Shown here: piece by piece, positions 5,745 to 10,891 of the stretch
How positions within the stretch are numbered: the first letter of the stretch is position 1
How the letters are laid out: every line of letters begins with the position of its first letter
Source: Caccocola sp964450835
Lineage (GTDB): Bacteria > Synergistota > Synergistia > Synergistales > Synergistaceae
DNA length: 10,891 nt
Direction of reading: 5' to 3'
NCBI GenBank assembly: GCA_964450835.1
Contig: CAYVEQ010000052.1
Coordinates: forward strand, 1-10,891
Notes under the pieces: generated by a model
Told to the model about the DNA's origin: nothing
The model's input: only the letters and a program-made list of their open reading frames with translations
The model's database searches: none
Program-made: the position numbers and the translations under genes

Positions 5745-7571
5745 ATGAGCAGACTGCCCGGACTCTTCAAAACAGCGGCGCTGGCGGCGCTTCTCGCTCT
5801 TCTTTCCGCGGGAGGCGCCCTCGCGGACTGGGACAGCGAGAGCGAGATAGCGCGCCTTAAAAAAGAAGTTCCCTCAATGGAGATATACGAGGGCAACGAC
5901 GCCGTCGTGTGGCTGCGCAGCGACGAGTCAAAGCTCTCGGACGGCGGCGCGGCGGAAAGGTTCCGCGCCACGATAATAATGGTGGGCGAAAAAATCCCCG
6001 ACGAAATAAAAACAATGCGATACCCCGTGCCGGCCGGCGGCACTCTTTCCGTTGACGAGGCCGCGTGGTACAACACAATGACGGGCATGAAAGAGGGCGA
6101 CCTCCCCGTTAAAAAAGAAACTCTGCAAGGCGGCTCTTCCGTATACACGGTAACGGTGACGGACGAGACGGTCGGGCGCGCCGTCGTGATAGCGGTAAAA
6201 GAAAGACGCGAGTCGCAAAACGGAATCAGCGGCACGGTGAACATGGCCGGCAGCCTGCCTGTATGGGAGCAGAGCGTCAGCGTCGAAGTGCCTGAAGGAA
6301 CGGAGCTGTTCTGGCAGGGGCGCGATATGCGCGATCCGTCGCAGTCAAAGAGCGGCGGCAGCGTCAAATACCGCTGGCTCGTCATGAACCAGCTTCCGTG
6401 GCTCGGCGAGGGATTCGTCGTGAACGAAAGGCCGATGGTCAGCTTCAGCACGTCGCGGGGAGTTCTCGAAGGGCTGCGCGAAGCGGACAAACTCGCCGCC
6501 TCCGTCCCCGACCTGCCGTTGCCCGCTCTTGCCGGAGGCGACGCGCGGCGCGCCGGCGGAAAACTCATCGAGTGGGTAAACTCGCCCGAGCGCACTCTGG
6601 CGGGCTACGGTTCATGGGTGCGCGCAAGCGGCGAGATACCGGCCGAAGGGCCGTGGACGCCGTGGGAAAAAGTTTTCCTCCTCCACAAATGGCTCGCCGC
6701 GCTCGGCTGGGAATCAAAATTATGGTGGGCGCCGAAAATGGCGTCAGACGCCGACGCTCCGGCCGCAGTCTCGCTCTTTGAAAGGCCGGTGCTTGAACTG
6801 AAAGCTCCCGGCGCGTCGAAATTCTCCTACTTCGCGGCAGGCCTCCCCTATTCGTCAAAACGCGTGCCGCTCTCGCTCGCCGGCACGGAACTCTGCGCGG
6901 CCGGCGAAACGGAACACAGGACGAAAAAACTCCCTGACGGTTCCGCCTCGGCAAGCCGCCTTTCTCTGCTCTGGCATCTGAAGCTCAAAGAGGACGGAAG
7001 AGCCGAAGGGAATCTCAACGTTGCCATGACAGGCGGCTGGAATGATCTTCTCGCCGGAGACGGAACGCTGTCGCTTGAAGAGTCTGTGCCGGTCGTCTTT
7101 GAAAAGCTGAACTTCGCGATGCTGGGCATGAACCTCACGCCGCTTAAAGTGGAACAGAGCGAGGACGGATGCGAGATGCGCTTTTCGGTAAACTGCACGC
7201 CTGGGATAGTTCACGGCGACAGCCTCCTTTTGCGTCTTCCGGGCGGAGTGCCGATGCGTGTCGGCGAAATGATAGACCGCGTCGAAAACTACACGCTGCG
7301 ATTCCCCTTCACGATAGAACAGAAAGTGCGCATGTCGATGCCGAGAGGCTTCCGCCTGCTGCAGGAGCCGGCGCTCAAACAGCTCGGCACCGACACGAAA
7401 GCGGTGCTGCGCGAGTCGATAACGCACTGGCCGAAACGAGGGGAGCTTATCGCCGACAGCCTGTGGGTGGTAAAGAAACGCGAAATAGAGGGAATAACGG
7501 CGCAGACGCTCAGAGAAGAGCTCGGCGCCATGCTGAGGTGGCCCGTGCTCGACCTGCCCTTCAGAAAATAA
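5745..7571 (+). CDS. Exported DUF3857/transglutaminase-like/DUF3858-like protein, catalytic residues apparently lost
   Basis: A 608-residue protein with a clear Sec signal peptide: Arg/Lys near the N-terminus, a hydrophobic core at about 11-22 and a likely cut after ALA at 25-27. There is no lipobox cysteine and no later membrane segment, so it is probably periplasmic. The layout resembles DUF3857-transglutaminase-DUF3858 proteins: a beta-rich N-terminal part (about 45-260), a central helical segment around WTPWEKVFLLHKWLAALGW (304-322), and a beta-rich C-terminal part (about 400-608). Active relatives usually have GDCKDK just before that helix; here it reads TPWEK, with no cysteine nearby and no evident His-Asp partners, so it is probably a non-enzymatic scaffold or binding protein. 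This family assignment is from remembered pattern, not a search. ATG 5745 has AAGGA about ten bases upstream. It sits two bases after secA and 32 bases before argS. Confidence 0.7.
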   Translation: MSRLPGLFKTAALAALLALLSAGGALADWDSESEIARLKKEVPSMEIYEGNDAVVWLRSDESKLSDGGAAERFRATIIMVGEKIPDEIKTMRYPVPAGGTLSVDEAAWYNTMTGMKEGDLPVKKETLQGGSSVYTVTVTDETVGRAVVIAVKERRESQNGISGTVNMAGSLPVWEQSVSVEVPEGTELFWQGRDMRDPSQSKSGGSVKYRWLVMNQLPWLGEGFVVNERPMVSFSTSRGVLEGLREADKLAASVPDLPLPALAGGDARRAGGKLIEWVNSPERTLAGYGSWVRASGEIPAEGPWTPWEKVFLLHKWLAALGWESKLWWAPKMASDADAPAAVSLFERPVLELKAPGASKFSYFAAGLPYSSKRVPLSLAGTELCAAGETEHRTKKLPDGSASASRLSLLWHLKLKEDGRAEGNLNVAMTGGWNDLLAGDGTLSLEESVPVVFEKLNFAMLGMNLTPLKVEQSEDGCEMRFSVNCTPGIVHGDSLLLRLPGGVPMRVGEMIDRVENYTLRFPFTIEQKVRMSMPRGFRLLQEPALKQLGTDTKAVLRESITHWPKRGELIADSLWVVKKREIEGITAQTLREELGAMLRWPVLDLPFRK

Positions 7572-7603
7572 AAGTTTGCGAGAATTGTGAGGAGTGTTGT
7601 GCC

Positions 7604-9277
7604 ATGCGGAACATGACCGATGAACTGAAAAAACTGCTTGACGGCGCGGTTCGTGCAGTCGCGTCCGAAAAAGGATACGAAATTCCGGAAAACTTCGCGG
7701 TGCGCGTCGAGCGCCCGCGCCAGGAAGGGTTCGGCGACTGGGCCACAAACATCGCCATGCAGCTGGCGAAGCCTTTCGGCGTAAAGCCGAGAGATCTCGC
7801 CTGCGAAATCATCGGGAAAATACCGGAAAACAGCGTAGTCAGCAAAGCCTCCGTCGCCGGCCCGGGCTTTATGAACTTTACGCTGAAATCCGACTGGGTC
7901 TATGAAACGATAAAAACAGCCATTGAAAAAGGCGCGGACTACGGCCGCTCAAACTCCGGAAAAGGCCGCCGCGTGCAGGTGGAGTTCGTGAGCGCGAACC
8001 CGACCGGCCCGCTCCACATGGGACACGGCCGCGGGGCCGCGGTCGGCGACATCACAGCCTCGCTGCTTGACTTCGCCGGCTGGAAAGTGGAGCGCGAATA
8101 CTACATCAACGACGCGGGGCTCCAGATGGAACTTCTCGGCAAATCGGCGCAGTCGCGCTACTTCGAGGCGCTCGGCCGCGCGGAAGAGGCTCCGATGCCG
8201 GAAGACGGCTACCGGGGCGATTACTTGAAAGACGTGGCTAAAGCATTTGTAGACAAATACGGGAAGAGCCTCGCGGACAGGCCGCTTGAGGAAACGCTTG
8301 AACTTTTCTCGAAGGAAACGGGCGAGATGGTGCTCGACCTCATCAAAAAAGACCTCGATGACTTCGGCGTGAAGTTCGATGTCTGGTTCTCGGAGAAATC
8401 GCTCTACAGCGACAACACGGTAGAGTCCGCGATGGAAGCCCTGAAAGAACGCGGCTATGCCTACGAGGACGAAGGGGCTCTATGGTTCCGCTCCACGCTC
8501 TTCGGCGACGACAAAGACCGCGTGCTCATCCGCACCAACGGAATACCGACATACTTCACCTCGGATGTCGCATACCTTAAAAATAAATACGACCGCGGCT
8601 TCGATCGCCTCATCTACGTCTGGGGCGCCGACCACCACGGATACGTCCCCCGCCTGAAATCGGTGAACCAGGCTTTCGGCTATCCCGACGACATAGAAGT
8701 CATGCTGATACAGATGGTCAACCTTCTGCGCGACGGCAAGCCCGTGCAGATGTCAAAACGCGCGGGAACGATAGTTCCGCTGCGCGAAATAATGGACGAA
8801 GTCGGACGCGACGCCGCGCGCCTTTTCTTCGTGCTGCGCCGCTGCGACAGCACGGTGGACTTCGACCTTGAGCTCGCGAAAAAAGCCTCCTCCGAGAATC
8901 CCGTCTTCTACATACAGTACGCGCACGCGAGAATATGCAGCATACTGCGCGAACTCGCGGAACGCGGCGTTAAAATGCCGGAGCTAAGCGAGCTTGACGT
9001 CTCGCTTATCGGCGGCCAGTCCGAGCTGAACCTGGCGAAGGCCATATCGCGCCTCCCGGAGGAAATGGCGAAAGCCGCGGAAGAATGCGCGCCTCACCGC
9101 GTCGCCTACTATGCGGCCGAACTCGCCGAGGCTTTCCACTCCTTCTACAACTCGTGCCGCGTTCTCGGCGCCGAGGAAAACGTCATGAAGTCGCGCGTGC
9201 TTCTCGTTGAAGCGGCGCGCATCGCCCTGCGCAATGTGCTCGGCATACTCGGAGTCTCTGCTCCGGAAAAAATGTAA
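7604..9277 (+). CDS. argS: Arginyl-tRNA synthetase
   Basis: This class I synthetase charges tRNA-Arg with arginine in the cytoplasm. The 557-residue product has the N-terminal additional domain that recognises the tRNA elbow (about 1-110) and the Rossmann catalytic core. The core carries the extended signature SANPTGPLHMGHGRGA, with HIGH motif HMGH at 138-141. The MSKR sequence at 383-386 replaces KMSKS, normal for many ArgRS proteins. The C-terminal helical DALR anticodon-binding domain begins at about 430-440 and contains the YAHAR stretch near its start. ATG 7604 is chosen because GAGGAG (7589-7594) is nine bases upstream; ATG 7613 would be too far from it. The same frame stays open far upstream inside the previous gene but has no ribosome site there. 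It lies in the secA operon, 18 bases before the division gene. Confidence 0.98.
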   Translation: MRNMTDELKKLLDGAVRAVASEKGYEIPENFAVRVERPRQEGFGDWATNIAMQLAKPFGVKPRDLACEIIGKIPENSVVSKASVAGPGFMNFTLKSDWVYETIKTAIEKGADYGRSNSGKGRRVQVEFVSANPTGPLHMGHGRGAAVGDITASLLDFAGWKVEREYYINDAGLQMELLGKSAQSRYFEALGRAEEAPMPEDGYRGDYLKDVAKAFVDKYGKSLADRPLEETLELFSKETGEMVLDLIKKDLDDFGVKFDVWFSEKSLYSDNTVESAMEALKERGYAYEDEGALWFRSTLFGDDKDRVLIRTNGIPTYFTSDVAYLKNKYDRGFDRLIYVWGADHHGYVPRLKSVNQAFGYPDDIEVMLIQMVNLLRDGKPVQMSKRAGTIVPLREIMDEVGRDAARLFFVLRRCDSTVDFDLELAKKASSENPVFYIQYAHARICSILRELAERGVKMPELSELDVSLIGGQSELNLAKAISRLPEEMAKAAEECAPHRVAYYAAELAEAFHSFYNSCRVLGAEENVMKSRVLLVEAARIALRNVLGILGVSAPEKM

Positions 9278-9295
9278 TAAAGGATGCCGCGCGTC

Positions 9296-9595
9296 ATGAC
9301 ACCCCCGAAACTCCGATGGGTAGCTTTCGGCGCGGCGGTGACATTCCTCATCGCCGTGTTGCTCACGTCCTTCTTCAAAGAGATGGAAAAAATAGACGTG
9401 CTTGCCTCCGCGCTTGACAAACGCATGGAAGAGCTCGTCGCGGAGGAGCGCAGGACGCAGAAGCTGAAACAGGACATACGCTATTACAGCACGCCCGAGG
9501 GCATAGAGAGACTCGCCGTCGAGCAGTTCAATCTCGTGCGGCCGGGCGACAGGATATATAAAATAGAGATAACATCGCAGGACAAATTGCAATAG
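9296..9595 (+). CDS. FtsB/DivIC-family septum formation initiator
   Basis: A 99-residue bitopic membrane protein: a short N-terminal tail, one membrane segment at about 9-26, a coiled-coil stretch rich in Glu, Lys and Arg at about 28-62, and a C-terminal portion with the family-like AVEQFNLVRPGDRIYKI sequence. FtsB/DivIC proteins bind FtsL and FtsQ/DivIB in the divisome and help activate septal wall synthesis. The size and order of parts fit this family well, though FtsL-like proteins share the same architecture. An upstream in-frame ATG at 9284 overlaps the Shine-Dalgarno AAAGGA (9279-9284), so ATG 9296, eleven bases downstream of it, is the better start. It is the last gene of the secA-argS unit and its stop lies inside the next promoter. 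Confidence 0.85.
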   Translation: MTPPKLRWVAFGAAVTFLIAVLLTSFFKEMEKIDVLASALDKRMEELVAEERRTQKLKQDIRYYSTPEGIERLAVEQFNLVRPGDRIYKIEITSQDKLQ

Positions 9596-9615
9596 CCGTT
9601 CCCGCGTTGTATAAT
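9587..9615 (+). promoter_or_regulatory. Promoter of the rpsF-ssb-rpsR operon
   Basis: TTGCAA (9587-9592) and TATAAT (9610-9615) are separated by exactly 17 bp. The -35 box forms the last codons of the division gene. No terminator with a T tract lies between that gene and rpsF, so read-through from the secA operon is also possible. Transcription should start near 9622. Confidence 0.82.
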
Positions 9616-9634
9616 GCAGAACTGTGTTTCCCCT

Positions 9635-9656
9635 GCCTCTTCCTGCGGGAAGAGGC
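9635..9656 (+). promoter_or_regulatory. Perfect hairpin in the rpsF 5' leader
   Basis: GCCTCTTCC (9635-9643) pairs perfectly with GGAAGAGGC (9648-9656) around a 4-base TGCG loop. It lies between the promoter and the Shine-Dalgarno and has no T tract after it, so it is not a simple terminator. The place suits autoregulation by the S6:S18 complex, but the CCG trinucleotide typical of the known S6:S18-binding leader is absent from 9616-9683, so a regulatory role is only inferred. Confidence 0.5.
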
Positions 9657-9683
9657 CAGAGTCCATAGGAGGAGGTGAAGAGT

Positions 9684-9968
9684 GTGCGGTCTTACGAAAT
9701 GGTAGTGATATTTAAGGCTGATATCGAGGATCACAAAACGGTGTCCGACGAGACAGCCGAGATCGTGCGCGGACTGGGAGCAGAGGTTGAGAAAATCGAC
9801 CTTTGGGGCAAGAAGCGTTTTGCCTACCCCATCGAAAAAGAACAGGAGGGTTTCTACACTCTCTACACGTTCAAGCTCGATCCCGCGCAGGTTAAGGAAG
9901 CGGAACGTCTCCTTGGCCTCAATCCGTCCATAGTGCGGCACATGGTTGTCAACCTGGAGGAAAAGTAA
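9684..9968 (+). CDS. rpsF: 30S ribosomal protein S6
   Basis: A 94-residue protein of the central domain of the small subunit, where it binds 16S rRNA as a heterodimer with S18. The product begins MRSYEMVVIF, matching the first beta strand of S6. It keeps the WGKKRFAYPIEKEQEGFY stretch and the closing VRHMVVNLEEK strand. GTG 9684 is chosen over GTG 9675: the strong AGGAGG (9670-9675) is eight bases before 9684 but overlaps 9675, and 9684 gives the conserved N-terminus. It is first in the rpsF-ssb-rpsR operon; ssb begins three bases after its stop, and the ssb ribosome site lies within its last codons. Confidence 0.97.
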   Translation: MRSYEMVVIFKADIEDHKTVSDETAEIVRGLGAEVEKIDLWGKKRFAYPIEKEQEGFYTLYTFKLDPAQVKEAERLLGLNPSIVRHMVVNLEEK

Positions 9969-9971
9969 ATC

Positions 9972-10520
9972 ATGTCGCGGGGATACAACAGAGTCGTACT
10001 GATGGGCAATCTGGCGCGCGACCCCGACGTGAGATTTACCCCGACAAAACAGAAGGTTGCGCGAATCACGGTGGCAATCGGTCGCCAGTGGAAAAACAAA
10101 GTCACCGGAGAGCTTCAGAGCCATACGGATTTTGTCCCGGTAGTAGTCTGGGGAACGCAGGCGGACGTCTGCGAGCGCTACCTCAAAAAAGGCCGTCCGG
10201 TTCTCGTCGAGGGGCGCATTTCCGTGCGCGACTTCGACGACCTTAAGACCGGACAGCGCCGCTGGGTGACCGAAGTCGTCGCCGACAGCATAGTCCTGCT
10301 GAGTTCGGGGCGCAGAGACGACGATCAGGGCTCTTATCAGCAGCAGGGCTACGGCGGAGGACAGCAGCAGTACCAGCGCCAGCCGCAGACAGACGCGGTG
10401 CCCGCGCCCGATATGGGCAGCCTGAGGAACGAAGCGGGCTTCGCCGACGAATTCCCGCTTGACTTCGCCGAGCTTAACGGACCGGATTCACCCGGGGGAG
10501 ATGTGGATATACCGTTTTAG
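9972..10520 (+). CDS. ssb: Single-stranded DNA-binding protein
   Basis: A 182-residue SSB that coats single-stranded DNA in replication, recombination and repair, normally as a tetramer. The N-terminal OB fold covers about 1-112, beginning MSRGYNRVVLMGNLARDPDV with the aromatic DNA-contact positions preserved (for example Trp40, Phe54, Trp60). A flexible Gln/Gly-rich linker with repeated QQQ runs covers about 118-140. The C-terminal tip GGDVDIPF (175-182) is the protein-interaction peptide that recruits partner enzymes; it is less acidic right before IPF than the common DDDIPF. ATG 9972 has GGAGG (9956-9960) eleven bases upstream inside rpsF. Position between rpsF and rpsR is a widely conserved arrangement. 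Confidence 0.97.
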   Translation: MSRGYNRVVLMGNLARDPDVRFTPTKQKVARITVAIGRQWKNKVTGELQSHTDFVPVVVWGTQADVCERYLKKGRPVLVEGRISVRDFDDLKTGQRRWVTEVVADSIVLLSSGRRDDDQGSYQQQGYGGGQQQYQRQPQTDAVPAPDMGSLRNEAGFADEFPLDFAELNGPDSPGGDVDIPF

Positions 10521-10537
10521 AAAGAGGTGGATTTCAG

Positions 10538-10777
10538 ATGGAAGGCACTTACAACCGCAAACGCCGCAAACGCAGGCCGAAGATATGCCATTTCTGCGCC
10601 GATAAAGTAGAGCATATAGACTACAAAGACGCGGATAAACTCAAAAGATACATCACAGAGCGCAGCAAGATAATCCCGCGCCGCGTCACCGGCACATGCG
10701 CGAAGCACCAGCGCCAGCTCACCCGCGCCATCAAGCGCGCGAGGCTCATCGCGCTTCTGCCCTTCACGTCGGATTAA
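10538..10777 (+). CDS. rpsR: 30S ribosomal protein S18, zinc-type
   Basis: A 79-residue basic protein that pairs with S6 on the small-subunit platform. The N-terminus is a run of Arg and Lys; the core contains KDADKLKRYITERSKIIPRR and ends with the ARLIALLPFTSD sequence typical of S18. Cys17, Cys20, Cys54 and His57 form an intact potential zinc site, so this is the C-plus form rather than the zinc-free paralogue. ATG 10538 has GAGGTGG (10524-10530) seven bases upstream. It is the last gene of its operon, followed by a terminator 28 bases after the stop codon. Confidence 0.97.
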   Translation: MEGTYNRKRRKRRPKICHFCADKVEHIDYKDADKLKRYITERSKIIPRRVTGTCAKHQRQLTRAIKRARLIALLPFTSD

Positions 10778-10792
10778 AAAAACTGACACAGC

Positions 10793-10801
10793 TGTTATAA
10801 T
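10793..10801 (+). promoter_or_regulatory. Extended -10 promoter downstream of rpsR
   Basis: TGTTATAAT (10793-10801) is the same extended -10 sequence as that before the M20 gene. A CTGACA at 10783-10788 is too close to be its -35 box. Transcription would begin near 10808, inside the left arm of the rpsR terminator, so the new message would not carry the full hairpin. It would serve the gene beginning near 10860. Confidence 0.55.
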
Positions 10802-10805
10802 ATCG

Positions 10806-10830
10806 GGAGAGCCGGCGGCTCTCCTTTTTT
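10806..10830 (+). terminator. Rho-independent terminator of the rpsF-ssb-rpsR operon
   Basis: GGAGAGCC (10806-10813) pairs perfectly with GGCTCTCC (10817-10824) across a 3-base loop, followed by six T residues (10825-10830). Confidence 0.92.
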
Positions 10831-10859
10831 ATATGTGTAAAACATTGCGGGGGTCTGAT

Positions 10860-10891
10860 GTGAAAGGCAAAGTGTTAGTCGAATATTTTTT
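10860..10891 (+). CDS. Start of an unidentified gene, cut by the window end
   Basis: GTG 10860 opens a frame reading MKGKVLVEYF to the end of the window. A GGGGG run (10849-10853) six bases upstream could act as the ribosome site, and the extended -10 promoter at 10793-10801 lies in a fitting place. The overlapping ATG at 10858 meets a stop at once. Ten residues are too few to name a family. Genes found after rpsR in other bacteria include rplI and membrane proteins of the YybS type, but nothing here shows which this is. Confidence 0.5.
   Translation, partial: MKGKVLVEYF

Noticed and set aside
7169..7603. An upstream extension of the argS frame inside the preceding gene
   Set aside because: The argS family begins at the residue encoded near 7604, where a good Shine-Dalgarno is present. 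The extension is out of frame with a real gene and has the look of chance translation.
9635..9656. Terminator between the division gene and rpsF
   Set aside because: The hairpin is perfect but has no T tract after it, and it lies downstream of the rpsF promoter, so it belongs to the rpsF leader.
1..10891. Mobile elements, CRISPR arrays, tRNA or rRNA genes, defence or biosynthetic clusters
   Set aside because: No transposase, phage-like or defence protein, regular repeat-spacer pattern, long terminal inverted repeat or RNA-gene cloverleaf was seen. All recognisable genes are ordinary chromosomal ones with uniform composition.

Overview
This 10.9 kb window is a compact, GC-rich stretch of bacterial chromosome in which every recognisable gene is on the + strand. 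The gene set is mostly housekeeping. SSB lying between S6 and S18, zinc-type S18, frequent ATA isoleucine codons in a GC-rich genome, and secA linked to argS and an FtsB/DivIC-like gene suggest an anaerobe of the Synergistota (Cloacibacillus-like). That assignment is inference from layout and codon use; no 16S rRNA gene or other diagnostic marker is present.

Layout. (1) 1-343 is non-coding and carries the promoter of a BASS-family (bile acid:sodium symporter) membrane transporter, 344-1282, which ends at a strong terminator. (2) A single M20-family zinc aminoacylase/peptidase gene follows, 1438-2667. It starts at TTG, has its own extended -10 promoter, and is closed by a perfect GC hairpin with A/T tracts on both sides. 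(3) After a 363-bp GC-rich gap with a consensus-like promoter comes an apparent operon. It holds secA (3031-5742), an exported protein with a DUF3857 / degenerate transglutaminase / DUF3858-like layout (5745-7571), argS (7604-9277) and a small FtsB/DivIC-type division protein (9296-9595). (4) A promoter overlapping the end of that last gene drives the conserved rpsF-ssb-rpsR cluster (9684-10777), which ends at a terminator. (5) The final 32 bases appear to be the start of another gene.

How the genes relate: the secA operon groups the Sec translocation motor, one probable Sec substrate, arginyl-tRNA synthetase and a divisome component. rpsF-ssb-rpsR pairs two ribosomal proteins that bind each other with the replication SSB. 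The first two genes stand alone and point to uptake of small carboxylates or similar organic anions and to hydrolysis of N-acyl amino acids or peptides.

Several starts are non-ATG and were set by Shine-Dalgarno spacing: TTG for the M20 gene and GTG for secA, rpsF and the last partial gene. The most notable points are the apparent loss of the transglutaminase catalytic residues in the exported protein, a short leader ORF with GC hairpins ahead of secA, a set of helically spaced GGCGCGT/ACGCGCC words around the transporter promoter, and a promoter that overlaps the rpsR terminator. I see no mobile element, CRISPR array, tRNA or rRNA gene, and no convincing new multi-gene system.
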